A stretch of 64,000 bases of DNA from Companilactobacillus metriopterae (GTDB lineage Bacteria > Bacillota > Bacilli > Lactobacillales > Lactobacillaceae). The position numbers and the translations under genes were made by a program. Under the pieces are notes generated by a model that worked only from the letters and a program-made list of their open reading frames with translations, had not been told where the DNA came from and did not search any database. The stretch spans positions 558,001 to 622,000 of the forward strand of contig NZ_RSTD01000001.1 in NCBI RefSeq assembly GCF_004117915.1, written 5' to 3'. This document shows positions 19,363 through 29,087 of the stretch, piece after piece. How positions within the stretch are numbered: position 1 is the first letter of the stretch; each line of letters opens with the position of its first letter.

Positions 19363-20022
19363 ATGCAAATTGCTATTGATGGACCAGCTTCAGCTGGTAA
19401 AAGTACTATTGCTAAAATTATTGCCAAAAGGCTCAATTTTGTATATTGTGATACAGGTGCAATGTATCGTGCTGTTACTTTATTAGCTAGGAATAATGGC
19501 GTAGACTATGGTGATACATCTAAAATAGTTGATTTAATGAATACTCATAAAATTCATTTCGTCAATGACTTGTCTGGACAACGTATATTTATTGATGATC
19601 AGGATGTATCTGAAGAAATTAGAACACCAGAAATAACAAATAATGTTTCGCAAGTTTCAGCAATAAAAGAAGTGCGTGAAAAATTAGTTAGCATGCAAAG
19701 AGATTTGTCAAAGGACCATAGCATTGTTATGGATGGACGAGATATTGGTACTACTGTATTACCAGATGCTGAGATCAAAATATTTTTGATTGCTAGCGTT
19801 AAGGTTAGAGCGGAAAGAAGATTTAAAGAAAATCAAGAGCGTGGAATAGATACACCTTTGTCAGTTCTTGAAGATGAAATTGAAGCAAGAGATTACAAAG
19901 ATTCTCACCGCGAAGTTTCACCCCTTAGAAAAGCTGATGATGCTATAGAATTAGACACATCTAATTTAACTATTGATCAAGTAGTAGATGATATATTAAA
20001 TATTATAGAAAATAAAAAATAG
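19363..20022 (+). CDS. cmk: Cytidylate kinase
   Basis: Phosphorylates CMP and dCMP. 219 residues with the P loop [10 protein letters not shown] at 5-14, the [12 protein letters not shown] substrate motif, and [15 protein letters not shown]. It lies 11 bases ahead of der, as in many lactobacilli. Confidence 0.97.
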   Translation: MQIAIDGPASAGKSTIAKIIAKRLNFVYCDTGAMYRAVTLLARNNGVDYGDTSKIVDLMNTHKIHFVNDLSGQRIFIDDQDVSEEIRTPEITNNVSQVSAIKEVREKLVSMQRDLSKDHSIVMDGRDIGTTVLPDAEIKIFLIASVKVRAERRFKENQERGIDTPLSVLEDEIEARDYKDSHREVSPLRKADDAIELDTSNLTIDQVVDDILNIIENKK

Positions 20023-20033
20023 GAGAACAAAAT

Positions 20034-21347
20034 ATGCCAGTTCCTGTTGTTGCCCTTGTTGGGCGACCAAATGTAGGTAAATCAACGATATTCAATCGTA
20101 TAATAAATAAAAGATTGTCTATTGTTGAAGATACACCAGGTGTCACAAGAGATAGAATATACTCAAGTGCCAGTTGGTTAGGTAGAGAGTTTAGACTTAT
20201 TGATACCGGTGGTATTGATATGAGTGATGAACCAATGTCAGTTCAAATTAAAAATCAAGCTGAAATTGCGATTGATGAAGCAGATGTTATCGTATTTATC
20301 GTTAACGGCCAAACAGGCGTTACTAAACAAGATGAAGATGTCGCTAAGATTCTATATAAAACCAATAAACCAGTAGTATTAGCTATCAATAAAGCTGATA
20401 ATCCTGAACAACGTCAAGATATATATGATTTTTATTCATTAGGTTTTGGAGAACCTAATCCAATATCTGGTTCACAAGGTACCGGTATTGGTGACTTACT
20501 TGATGAAATTGTTAAATCATTCCCAACAGATAACGAACGTGAAGAAGATGACACAATTAAGTTTTCATTTATTGGTCGACCAAATGTAGGTAAATCTTCT
20601 CTAGTTAACGCTATTTTGGGTGATGACAGAGTAATCGTTTCAGATATGCAAGGTACTACTAGAGATGCAATAGATACAAAGTATCATGATGACTTGCTTG
20701 ATGAAGATTTTACAATTATTGACACTGCTGGTATTAGAAAAAGAGGAAAAGTATACGAAAATACTGAAAAGTACTCAGTTCTAAGAGCTTTAAGTGCAAT
20801 TGATAAGTCTGATGTTGTTTGTGTTGTTCTAAATGCTGAAGAAGGCATCAGAGAACAAGACAAAAAAGTTGCTGGTTATGCACATAATGCTGGTAAAGGT
20901 GTAATCATTTTAGTAAATAAATGGGATACTTTGAAAAAAGATACTCATACTATGAAAGATTTCGAAGATGAAATTCGACGAGAATTTCAATATTTGTCAT
21001 ATGCACCAATAATTTTTACATCTGCTGTAAAAAATCAAAGATTAGACAAAATACCTGAACTTGTTGTTAGAGTAAATGAGAATAGGGAACGTAGGATACC
21101 TTCAGCAATTCTAAATGATCTGTTATTAAGAGCAACATCTATTGCGCCTGCGCCAGTAGTAAAAGGTAAGAGATTACGTATTTACTATATGACACAAGTT
21201 GCAGTAGGACCGCCAACTTTCGTAGTATTTGTTAATGATAGTGAATTACTGCATTTTTCTTATGAAAGATTTTTAATTAATCAATTACGTGAAACATTTG
21301 ATTTTGAGGGAACACCTATTAAAATATTGCCTAGAACCAGAAAATAG
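20034..21347 (+). CDS. der: Ribosome-assembly GTPase Der (EngA)
   Basis: 437 residues with two tandem G domains, P loops GRPNVGKST near 10 and GRPNVGKSS near 182, and a KH-like C-terminal domain. This double-GTPase layout is unique to Der, needed for 50S maturation. AGGAG precedes the ATG. No clear terminator follows; the next 185 bases hold the hup promoter. Confidence 0.98.
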   Translation: MPVPVVALVGRPNVGKSTIFNRIINKRLSIVEDTPGVTRDRIYSSASWLGREFRLIDTGGIDMSDEPMSVQIKNQAEIAIDEADVIVFIVNGQTGVTKQDEDVAKILYKTNKPVVLAINKADNPEQRQDIYDFYSLGFGEPNPISGSQGTGIGDLLDEIVKSFPTDNEREEDDTIKFSFIGRPNVGKSSLVNAILGDDRVIVSDMQGTTRDAIDTKYHDDLLDEDFTIIDTAGIRKRGKVYENTEKYSVLRALSAIDKSDVVCVVLNAEEGIREQDKKVAGYAHNAGKGVIILVNKWDTLKKDTHTMKDFEDEIRREFQYLSYAPIIFTSAVKNQRLDKIPELVVRVNENRERRIPSAILNDLLLRATSIAPAPVVKGKRLRIYYMTQVAVGPPTFVVFVNDSELLHFSYERFLINQLRETFDFEGTPIKILPRTRK

Positions 21348-21430
21348 TAAAAATATAATTTAAAATTTTACATTTTATTATTTTTTTTGTTAAAAAATAA
21401 CTTATTTTAATGAGAAACCCTTTAAAACGC

Positions 21431-21459
21431 TTGAAATAGGCGTTTCACTATGTTAATTT
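21431..21459 (+). promoter_or_regulatory. Promoter of hup
   Basis: TTGAAA (21431) and TAATTT (21454) have a 17-base spacer. The -35 box lies inside an inverted repeat AAACGC-TTGAAATAG-GCGTTT (about 21425-21447), a possible operator. Confidence 0.5.
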
Positions 21460-21532
21460 TTAGTAAGAATGATATGTAATGAGTTCATCGTTCATTTATT
21501 CTAAACAAACCTATTCCGGAGGAATTTTAAGT

Positions 21533-21808
21533 ATGGCTAACAAAGCAGAACTTATCGATAGTGTAGCAAGCAAAACAGGCTTGACAAAGAAAGACGCAAC
21601 TTCAGCAGTAGATGCTGTATTTGCTTCAATTCAAGAAAATCTAACAAAAGGTGAAAAAGTACAACTAATCGGCTTTGGTAACTTTGAAGTTCGTGATCGT
21701 GCAGCCCGTAAAGGCCGTAACCCACAAACTGGTGAAGAAATCAAAATTCCTGCAAGCAAAGTACCTGCATTCAAACCAGGTAAAGCTTTGAAAGATTCAG
21801 TTAAATAA
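21533..21808 (+). CDS. hup: DNA-binding protein HU
   Basis: 91-residue nucleoid protein [20 protein letters not shown]..., with the flexible arm [20 protein letters not shown] and the IPA...[11 protein letters not shown] ending. ATG 21533 follows a full CCGGAGGA site. An upstream in-frame extension to 21479 is leader sequence, not protein. Confidence 0.97.
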   Translation: MANKAELIDSVASKTGLTKKDATSAVDAVFASIQENLTKGEKVQLIGFGNFEVRDRAARKGRNPQTGEEIKIPASKVPAFKPGKALKDSVK

Positions 21809-21817
21809 TTTACCTTT

Positions 21818-21846
21818 AAAGAGTGGTCTTATGACCGCTCTTTTTC
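21818..21846 (+). terminator. Terminator of hup
   Basis: AAAGAGTGGTC / GACCGCTCTTT (one G-U pair), loop TTAT, followed by T residues. Confidence 0.88.
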
Positions 21847-21871
21847 AATTTAATTAAATGGAGAAATATTT

Positions 21872-23119
21872 ATGAGCAAAGCAGAGGAAGTCATGGAAAG
21901 TATCGATTCAGGGGATTACTCTGATATTGAAGTTAAAATTTTAGAATCAATTCAACAAGACGATGAACAGACACAATATTCTCTAGCTGAAACATTGATG
22001 AGTATTGGATTTACCGTACAGGCAAAAATTATATATGAACACTTAAATGAATTGTATCCGACTGAGGGACAAATATTATCAAGATTAGCCGAAATATCAA
22101 TTTCTGAAGATAATATGGATGAGGCTTTGGGTTATATATCAGAAATCACACCAGATTCTGAAGCCTATGCCCAGAATCTCCTTGTATCAGCTGATATATA
22201 CCAGGCACAAGGATTGTATGAGGTAAGTGAACAAAAGCTCTTAGAGGGGATTAGAATGTTCCCAGATGAAGAGGTATTTAAGTTTGCATTAGCAGAATTA
22301 TACTTTGATGAAAATAAATTCAGTAGTGCTATAACCTATTATGATTTTCTTTTGGACGAGGATATTAAAACTTATTCAGGTATTTCGATCACAATGAGAA
22401 AAGCTAGCGCTTTGTCAGGTATCGGTGAATATGAGGAAGCCATTGAAGAATACAACAAACTTAATGCTCTAGAATTAAACGAGGACTCTCAATACCAATT
22501 AGGTTTCTTGTATAATCAAGTTAAAGATTATTCTAAGTCTATCTCCACGTTAGAAAGTCTTTTAGATACAAATAAAGACTACCCTACGGCATATGCGACA
22601 TTAGCGGATGATTATCTTAATTTAAAGGATAATCAAGAAGCATTTAGATATGCACAATTAGGATTAAATTTAAATGAATTAGACGAAAATTTATATCGTA
22701 TAGCATTTGAAGCAGGTATTAACGAAAATCCTGAAGAGGCATTATCTATAATCACTAAGGGTATAGAAACAGTAGAAAATCCATTACCACTGATTATCAG
22801 TTTAAGTGATTATTATATTTCTCATGGAAGATATCAGTTAAATCTTGATTTATTGGAAAACAGTGAACTGAATAATAACCCTAAATTAATTTGGAATCTG
22901 GCAAAATCTTATTTTGAACTGGGCGATATTAAAAAGTCTAAGGAATTCATTGTTACCGTGTTAGAAGATTATAAAGACAATTTAGATTATTTAACTGATT
23001 TGGTTCAAATATTACAGTCAACAGGGGATAATGATCTATTGAAAGTTGCTTTGCAACTCTACATAAAAATTAATCCTGATAACGAAGTAATGAATGATCT
23101 TTGGGAACAACTGAATTAA
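21872..23119 (+). CDS. Tetratricopeptide-repeat protein (YpiA-like)
   Basis: 415 residues made almost wholly of helical TPR units (for example YYDFLLDEDIKTYSGISITMRKA-type pairs and AYATLADDYLNLKDNQEAFRY), about ten repeats. No signal peptide or enzyme domain is seen, so it is a cytoplasmic scaffold protein. It is conserved next to hup and cca in lactobacilli, and resembles YpiA of Bacillus. The partners are unknown. Confidence 0.8.
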   Translation: MSKAEEVMESIDSGDYSDIEVKILESIQQDDEQTQYSLAETLMSIGFTVQAKIIYEHLNELYPTEGQILSRLAEISISEDNMDEALGYISEITPDSEAYAQNLLVSADIYQAQGLYEVSEQKLLEGIRMFPDEEVFKFALAELYFDENKFSSAITYYDFLLDEDIKTYSGISITMRKASALSGIGEYEEAIEEYNKLNALELNEDSQYQLGFLYNQVKDYSKSISTLESLLDTNKDYPTAYATLADDYLNLKDNQEAFRYAQLGLNLNELDENLYRIAFEAGINENPEEALSIITKGIETVENPLPLIISLSDYYISHGRYQLNLDLLENSELNNNPKLIWNLAKSYFELGDIKKSKEFIVTVLEDYKDNLDYLTDLVQILQSTGDNDLLKVALQLYIKINPDNEVMNDLWEQLN

Positions 23120-23134
23120 TGAGGTTTATGAATT

Positions 23135-24337
23135 ATGAAAATCACTCAATTACCAGAAGACTTTAAGACAGCACTGCCAATTTTAGAAGAGCTTGAAAAT
23201 GCTAATTTTGAGGCTTATTTTGTTGGAGGTAGTGTCAGAGATCACATTTTGGGTTTGCCAATTCATGACGTTGATATTGCTACCAGTGCTTATCCTGAGG
23301 AGATCAAGCAGGTTTTTACTCATACTATTGATACCGGAATTCAGCATGGGACAGTAACTGTTTTATACAATAAAATTCCGTATGAACTAACCACATTTAG
23401 AACAGAGAGCGGTTATCAGGACTTTAGAAGACCTGATAAGGTAACTTTCGTCAGATCTTTAGAAGATGATCTTAAACGTCGAGATTTTACAATAAACGCA
23501 TTAGCTGTTGATAGAATGGGTAATGTCATCGATAAGTTTAATGGTATTCAAGATTTAGATAATAAGATGATTAAAGCAGTAGGCGTAGCCTCTGAAAGGT
23601 TTCATGAAGATGCGCTTCGCATGATGAGAGCAGTGAGATTTCAATCACAATTAAATTTTGAGATTGAAGAAGAAACAATTAAAGCAATTGAATCAAATTC
23701 TGAGCTTTTAGAAAAAATTGCTGTGGAACGTATCCGTGAAGAGTTCATTAAGATGATGTTAAGTAATCATTGGCAAAAAGGCTTTAAAGATATGATTGAC
23801 ATGGAACTATCTGAGTATTGTCCAGAATTTAAGGGGAATAGTTCAAAGTTAAGATCATTGTTGAATTTTGATGAACTGTTATTTGAAGATGAAGAATCTA
23901 TTTGGATGGGACTTGGTTATGTACTTGAATTAAATTCAAGTGGACTCAATAAACTTCTAAGAAGTTGGAAAGTATCCAATAAAATACGTGAAGCTAGTGT
24001 TAATAGCTTTAAAATGTTGAAGCTGATTGAGGAAAATCAATTAGACACATATGATTTTTATAAGTTAGACATATCTAATTATGAACGAGTTAAAAAATTC
24101 AAAAACTATCTATCCATTGAAACTAATTTGGATGAATTGAGTGATGAAATTAATAAAATTTCAATAAAAAATTCAAATGATATCAATTTTACTGGTCAAG
24201 ATATAATGACTGTTTTAGAGATAAAACCAGGACCTCAAATCGGTAATTACATGCTAAATATTGAAAAGGCTATCATATCTGGTACGATAGGAAATAATCA
24301 TGATGAAATACGTGATTTTTTGTTATCAATTCGTTAA
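23135..24337 (+). CDS. cca: CCA-adding tRNA nucleotidyltransferase
   Basis: Adds or repairs the 3' CCA of tRNA. 400 residues with the head motif YFVGGSVRDHILG, the metal-binding HDVDIATSA, RRDFTINALA and the amino-acid template region RMMRAVRF. The length fits class II bacterial enzymes without an HD domain. An ATG 16 bases after the TPR gene suggests cotranscription. Confidence 0.97.
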   Translation: MKITQLPEDFKTALPILEELENANFEAYFVGGSVRDHILGLPIHDVDIATSAYPEEIKQVFTHTIDTGIQHGTVTVLYNKIPYELTTFRTESGYQDFRRPDKVTFVRSLEDDLKRRDFTINALAVDRMGNVIDKFNGIQDLDNKMIKAVGVASERFHEDALRMMRAVRFQSQLNFEIEEETIKAIESNSELLEKIAVERIREEFIKMMLSNHWQKGFKDMIDMELSEYCPEFKGNSSKLRSLLNFDELLFEDEESIWMGLGYVLELNSSGLNKLLRSWKVSNKIREASVNSFKMLKLIEENQLDTYDFYKLDISNYERVKKFKNYLSIETNLDELSDEINKISIKNSNDINFTGQDIMTVLEIKPGPQIGNYMLNIEKAIISGTIGNNHDEIRDFLLSIR

Positions 24338-24402
24338 TCATAAAGTACTTGCTGTGTTATTATAATTAAAGAAAGTATTTTTTATTTGAAAGGATGAATA
24401 TT

Positions 24403-24867
24403 ATGTCAAAGCACGTATTTAAAGAACTAAAATTTTATTTTAGAAATGATGATACATGGACTGTCGATCACGCAGAAATGAGTGATGTATGGATTTCACG
24501 TGTTACAACTAGTTATGGACGTATTTCAGGTGGACGTATGCAAGAGATACATCCATGTAAGAGTTTTAAGATTGAAATTCTTCCTGAAGCTGATTATATT
24601 AAGGACGCGGATGTTTCAACTGCTGCTATGGTAGATGGAATGTTCAACCGTGTAATTAAGTATCAAGATATTGAAAAATGCGAAATCGTTTTTGAAGATG
24701 AAAAAGATAAAGAACCTATGGAAATTTATTTCCCATTCAAAGCAAAAGACGCTGAAGAAATTGATAACGTTTATCAAACATCTGCTATTTCAAAAGAAAA
24801 TGGTAAACTTTACATCGTAATTGATGCTGAAGAAACAGTTTTGGATGTCTATAAAGGACAACTCTAA
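24403..24867 (+). CDS. Conserved-looking protein of unknown function
   Basis: 154 residues, acidic, with no signal peptide or membrane helix. It is mixed alpha/beta (HVFKELKFYFRNDDTWTVDH, FKIEILPEADYI, KLYIVIDAEETVLDVYKG). I recognise no family. ATG 24403 follows AAAGGATG at 8 bases; an ATG at 24394 overlaps that site. A TATAAT at 24361 is a likely -10 and a strong terminator follows, so it is probably an independent unit. Confidence 0.75.
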   Translation: MSKHVFKELKFYFRNDDTWTVDHAEMSDVWISRVTTSYGRISGGRMQEIHPCKSFKIEILPEADYIKDADVSTAAMVDGMFNRVIKYQDIEKCEIVFEDEKDKEPMEIYFPFKAKDAEEIDNVYQTSAISKENGKLYIVIDAEETVLDVYKGQL

Positions 24868-24874
24868 AAATAAG

Positions 24875-24896
24875 AAGCCCAATGGGGCTTTTTTTT
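24875..24896 (+). terminator. Terminator of the unknown gene
   Basis: AAGCCC-AATG-GGGCTT followed by eight T residues. Confidence 0.92.
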
Positions 24897-24949
24897 ATGC
24901 ATTCAGTAACTTAAAATAGTATTTAATAATTAAATAAAGTGGTGAAAAT

Positions 24950-26830
24950 GTGAAAACCTTAAATATAACAAATGCATCAAAGTCTTTTGGAGATAGAACC
25001 TTATTTTCTGATGTTTCATTTACGATAAATGAACACGATAGAATTGGTCTTTTAGGATTAAACGGTCAGGGTAAAACAACGTTATTAGATGGAATTGTTG
25101 ATAGTTCATCATTGAATACTATAAATATTGAAAAACCTAAAAACTATAAAATTAACTATTTAAAACAACAACCAGAGTTAAATGAAGAGCATTCTGTGAT
25201 TGATGCTGTATTCGAAGGAGATAACGAGAATTTTAGATTAATCAAACAATACGAATTAGCTTTAGAAGAATTTAACAAAAATTCTGAGAATAAAAAAGTT
25301 CAAGATGAATTTTTTAAATTACAAGAAGAAATGAATGCTAAGGATGCTTGGCAAATAGAATCTGATGTAAAAACAATCTTGAACAAACTGGGTATTACTG
25401 AACTAGGTGCTATCATAAGAAATCTTTCAGGTGGTCAACAAAGAAGGGTTGCTTTAGCACAAACGTTAATTTCTGATGCTGATTTACTGATATTAGATGA
25501 GCCCACTAACCACTTAGATTACGAAGCTATTGAGTGGTTAGAATCATACTTGAATAAATTTCAGGGTTCTCTTTTATTTGTTACTCATGATCGTTATTTC
25601 TTGAATAAAGTAACAACAAGAATTTTAGAGTTAGAAAATCAACATATCATTGAATATGATGGAAATTACGAAAAATATTTACAACAAAAAGCAGCAAATG
25701 AAGAGATTAGTGCTGCTGAACAACAACACAAAACTCAACTATTTAAAAAAGAATTAGAATGGATGAGGGCAGGTGTTAAGGCCAGAGGAACTAGACAACA
25801 AGCCAGAGTGGATAGATTTAAAAATCTAAAGGATGACCTTTCAAATCAACCAGATTCTCAAAAGGAAATGTCAATCGATATTGCTCAAAAGAGACTTGGA
25901 AATGATGTTTTTGAGATCAAAGATGCTAATTATGAAGTAGATGGACACAAGATAGTTAGTGATTTTAGTTATTTAATAAATAATGGTGATCGTATAGGAA
26001 TTACTGGATCTAATGGATCTGGTAAAACATCATTTTTAAATATCTTAGCTGGCAGAAATCAATTAGACTCTGGAATTTTAAAAATTGGTCAAACAGTAAG
26101 TATTGGTTACTACACACAACATACAGAGAAAATGGATCCAGAAAAACGTGTTATTAGATATCTTGAAAGTATTGGTCAAGGTGTTAAAAATACAAGTGGA
26201 TATTCAATGTCCGCTTCTCAATTGCTGGACACCTTTAAGTTTGATCATAAGATGCAGGGTGCTTATATTAGAGAGTTATCAGGTGGAGAGAAAAGAAGGC
26301 TTTACTTATTGGCAATTCTTATTCAACAACCAAATGTTCTATTACTTGATGAACCAACAAATAACTTAGATATTGGTACTCTAACTATTTTGGAAAACTA
26401 TCTTGATAATTTTGAAGGAACAATTTTGGCAGTATCTCATGATCGCTACTTCTTAGATAAGGTTGCAGATAAACTGCTAATTTTTGAAGGTAATGGTAAA
26501 ATTTCTGAGAGTTACTTGAGTTATTCTGAGTATCTCGCAGAAAGTAAAACAAAACAAAAAGATAAAGCTGTGGTAACTGAAAATGTAAAATCAGATACTG
26601 ATGAATCAAAAGAAAAAACTAAGTTAACGTATGCAGAAAAAATCGAATTAGAAAAATTAGAACCAAAAATTGAAAAAATTGATGAAGAATTAACGAATTT
26701 AAAATTAGAACTAGAAAACTCAGACAATGGCTATCAGGAATTAATGGATTATCAAAAGCAATACGATGAAAAATCTAAAGAAGCAGATGAACTGATGGAA
26801 CGCTGGGAATATCTTAGTGAGTTTGCATAG
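24950..26830 (+). CDS. ABC-F ATPase, Uup/YfmR type
   Basis: 626-residue soluble twin-ABC protein of the translation-factor ABC-F class. There are two nucleotide-binding domains, with Walker A motifs GLNGQGKTT near 37 and GSNGSGKTS near 353. Signatures are LSGGQQRR and LSGGEKRR, with a charged P-site-tRNA-interaction linker between them. The C-terminal coiled coil (about 555-626, KLEPKIEKIDEELTNLKLEL) marks the Uup/YfmR subgroup. Members free ribosomes stalled on difficult sequences. There is no membrane partner, so it is not a transporter. The start is GTG; GGTGAAA precedes it. Confidence 0.9.
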   Translation: MKTLNITNASKSFGDRTLFSDVSFTINEHDRIGLLGLNGQGKTTLLDGIVDSSSLNTINIEKPKNYKINYLKQQPELNEEHSVIDAVFEGDNENFRLIKQYELALEEFNKNSENKKVQDEFFKLQEEMNAKDAWQIESDVKTILNKLGITELGAIIRNLSGGQQRRVALAQTLISDADLLILDEPTNHLDYEAIEWLESYLNKFQGSLLFVTHDRYFLNKVTTRILELENQHIIEYDGNYEKYLQQKAANEEISAAEQQHKTQLFKKELEWMRAGVKARGTRQQARVDRFKNLKDDLSNQPDSQKEMSIDIAQKRLGNDVFEIKDANYEVDGHKIVSDFSYLINNGDRIGITGSNGSGKTSFLNILAGRNQLDSGILKIGQTVSIGYYTQHTEKMDPEKRVIRYLESIGQGVKNTSGYSMSASQLLDTFKFDHKMQGAYIRELSGGEKRRLYLLAILIQQPNVLLLDEPTNNLDIGTLTILENYLDNFEGTILAVSHDRYFLDKVADKLLIFEGNGKISESYLSYSEYLAESKTKQKDKAVVTENVKSDTDESKEKTKLTYAEKIELEKLEPKIEKIDEELTNLKLELENSDNGYQELMDYQKQYDEKSKEADELMERWEYLSEFA

Positions 26831-26839
26831 GAGAGTCTT

Positions 26840-27790
26840 ATGAATGAAGATCAATATTTGACGCTTTTAAGAAGTGTTCTTGAAACCGGTGATACAAAAA
26901 CAGACCGTACAGGTACAGGAACTATTAGTAAATTTGGTTACCAGATGAGATTTGATTTAAATGAGTCATTTCCTATTTTGACGACAAAAAAAGTTCCCTT
27001 CGGTTTGATTAAAAGTGAATTATTATGGTTTTTGCATGGTGATACTAATATTAAATATTTACTAGAGCATAAAAATCACATATGGGACGAGTGGGCATTT
27101 AAAAAATATGTTGAAAGTTCAGATTATACTGGTCCAGATATGACTGATTTTGGTATAAGATCTCAAAAAGATCCCATATTTGCTGAAGAATATCACAATC
27201 AGATGAATTTATTTGACGAAAAAATTTTAAATGATGATTCATTTGCTAAAAAATATGGTGATTTAGGATTTGTTTATGGAGCTCAATGGCGACACTGGCA
27301 AAAACGTGATGGTGGATTTATAGACCAAATTGCTAATGTTATTGATCAAATTAAGAAAACACCTGACTCTAGAAGATTAATTGTCAGTGCTTGGAACCCT
27401 GAAGATGTTCCAACCATGGCACTTCCACCATGTCATTCATTGTTTCAGTTCTATGTAAACAATGGAAAATTATCTTGTCAGCTTTATCAGCGAAGTGGGG
27501 ATCTGTTTTTAGGTATTCCATTTAATATTGCTAGTTATGCACTTCTCACACATTTGATTGCACGTGAATGTGAACTACAAGTGGGAGAATTTGTCCATAC
27601 AATTGGAGATGCACATATTTATTCCAACCACATAGAACAAGTTAAGGAACAATTGAGCAGAACACCATCTTCATTAAAACCTCAATTGAAAATTAACAGT
27701 GAAAAGAGCATATTTGACCTTGATGTAACAGATATTGAGTTGGTTAATTATGACCCACAACCAGCTATTAAAGCTGTAGTGGCAGTATAG
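26840..27790 (+). CDS. thyA: Thymidylate synthase
   Basis: Makes dTMP from dUMP using methylene-tetrahydrofolate. The 316-residue protein has the longer small-domain insert seen in Lactobacillus casei TS. The nucleophile Cys falls at residue 198 in [12 protein letters not shown], the same number as in L. casei. [10 protein letters not shown] supplies the phosphate-binding arginines. It is paired with dfrA 11 bases downstream, which recycles the dihydrofolate it produces. Confidence 0.98.
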   Translation: MNEDQYLTLLRSVLETGDTKTDRTGTGTISKFGYQMRFDLNESFPILTTKKVPFGLIKSELLWFLHGDTNIKYLLEHKNHIWDEWAFKKYVESSDYTGPDMTDFGIRSQKDPIFAEEYHNQMNLFDEKILNDDSFAKKYGDLGFVYGAQWRHWQKRDGGFIDQIANVIDQIKKTPDSRRLIVSAWNPEDVPTMALPPCHSLFQFYVNNGKLSCQLYQRSGDLFLGIPFNIASYALLTHLIARECELQVGEFVHTIGDAHIYSNHIEQVKEQLSRTPSSLKPQLKINSEKSIFDLDVTDIELVNYDPQPAIKAVVAV

Positions 27791-27801
27791 GAGATGTTGT
27801 A

Positions 27802-28293
27802 ATGATGGGATTTGTTTGGGCAGAGGATATTAATCATGTTATTGGTAATCAGGGACATCTCCCTTGGGTTCTCCCAGATGATATGAAAAGATTCAAAGAT
27901 TTAACAACAGGGAATGTAATATTAATGGGACGTAAGACGTACGAGAGTTTTCCCAATGGTTCATTACCTAATCGCAAAAATATTATACTTTCTAGAGATT
28001 CTAATTATTCTGCCGACCCTGAAGCTATTGTGGTTCATTCTAAAGAAGAATTGTTCCACCATGTGGAATTGGATGATAAGATCATGGTAATTGGTGGTAG
28101 ATGTGTATTTGAGTTGTTTAAAGACGATGTGGATTACTTATATGTCACAAAAATAGATTATTCGTTTGAAGGTGACGTAAAAATGATTTCGATAGATTAT
28201 TCTAAGTTTGAATTAGTCGAAAAAAAAGAAGGTATTGTTGATAATAAAAATCATTACCAACATACCTTCGAAACTTATAAACGTATTAACTAA
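27802..28293 (+). CDS. dfrA: Dihydrofolate reductase
   Basis: NADPH-dependent reduction of dihydrofolate, the trimethoprim target. 163 residues with WAEDINHVIGNQGHLPWVLPDD (M20 loop and the active acidic residue), the cofactor motif GRKTYESFP, and FEGDVKMI near the end as in the L. casei enzyme. The nucleotide-binding GG motif reads VIGGRCVFELF, whereas most homologues have GGA(Q/E) followed by hydrophobic residues. Two ATG codons open the gene; GGAGATG precedes them. The 3' end overlaps the convergent hemolysin-III gene by 8 bases. Confidence 0.94.
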   Translation: MMGFVWAEDINHVIGNQGHLPWVLPDDMKRFKDLTTGNVILMGRKTYESFPNGSLPNRKNIILSRDSNYSADPEAIVVHSKEELFHHVELDDKIMVIGGRCVFELFKDDVDYLYVTKIDYSFEGDVKMISIDYSKFELVEKKEGIVDNKNHYQHTFETYKRIN

Positions 28294-28963
28294 CATATAG
28301 ATAAACTGAGAAGTACATGAATGCTGTTCCAATAAGAACAAAAATATGCCAGATTACATGGACATACTTTAGATTTTTAATAAGATAAACACACGCACCT
28401 AGTGTGAAAGCAATTCCACCAGCTATTAATAGATAAATTCCCGTAGCACCTATAGAAATAAACAGAGGGTGCATTGCGACGACTATGGCCCATCCCATCA
28501 GTACATATAACATTGTTTCAATAAATTGATATTTTCCAACGTTAAATATCTTGTATAAAATTCCACAGATGGCTAGCAACCAGATGACTGAAAGTAAAAT
28601 AATTCCGAAAGCAGTACCACGTAAACCAATCAAACAATAAGGTGTATATGTTCCTGCAATCATTAAAAATATAGAACTATGGTCAAAAATCTGGAAAACA
28701 GGTTTAGCTTTTGTGAAGTACAAACTATGAAATAATGTAGAACTTAAATATAAAAAGAATAAAGTGAATGCGTAGATTGAAAAAGCAGTTATTGCTAAGG
28801 GATCATGCATTTTTGCACCTTTTATGATAATGAAAACAGATGCAATTATTGCAAGGATAATTCCTATCCCATGGGTTACTGCACTAAAAACTTCATTAGT
28901 GATTATATAAGTTTTGGAAAAACTATTATTATTATTTTTCAATTGATTATTTTTTTCACTCAA
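28286..28963 (-). CDS. Hemolysin III / PAQR-family membrane protein (YplQ-like)
   Basis: 225 residues with seven predicted membrane segments after a short polar N-terminus. Conserved metal-type residues are visible in TNEVFSAVTHGIG, SSTLFHSLYF and the terminal HVIWHIFVLIGTA. Despite the family name, haemolytic activity is not implied; PAQR members are membrane hydrolase-like proteins. B. subtilis keeps the homologue yplQ near thyB-dfrA, matching this neighbourhood. Confidence 0.85.
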   Translation of the reverse strand: MSEKNNQLKNNNNSFSKTYIITNEVFSAVTHGIGIILAIIASVFIIIKGAKMHDPLAITAFSIYAFTLFFLYLSSTLFHSLYFTKAKPVFQIFDHSSIFLMIAGTYTPYCLIGLRGTAFGIILLSVIWLLAICGILYKIFNVGKYQFIETMLYVLMGWAIVVAMHPLFISIGATGIYLLIAGGIAFTLGACVYLIKNLKYVHVIWHIFVLIGTAFMYFSVYLYVS

Positions 28964-29040
28964 ATTATTAATTTACCTTCTTTGAATAGAATGTTAATAC
29001 ATATAGTTTACTCTAAAATTAGATTTTTTTTTTGTAAATC

Positions 29041-29049
29041 TGTTATAAT
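29041..29049 (+). promoter_or_regulatory. Extended -10 promoter of degV
   Basis: TG-T-TATAAT, a perfect extended -10, lies 38 bases before the degV start. Confidence 0.6.
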
Positions 29050-29087
29050 TTATAAAAAGTAATAAACATGAACGAAAGTTGGAAAAA

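Noticed and set aside
21479-21532. N-terminal extension of HU
   Set aside because: The ideal GGAGG site and the standard HU start place translation at 21533; the upstream codons are leader sequence.
28286-28963. Hemolysin III as a virulence factor
   Set aside because: The family name is historical; this is a conserved PAQR-type membrane protein in a core region.
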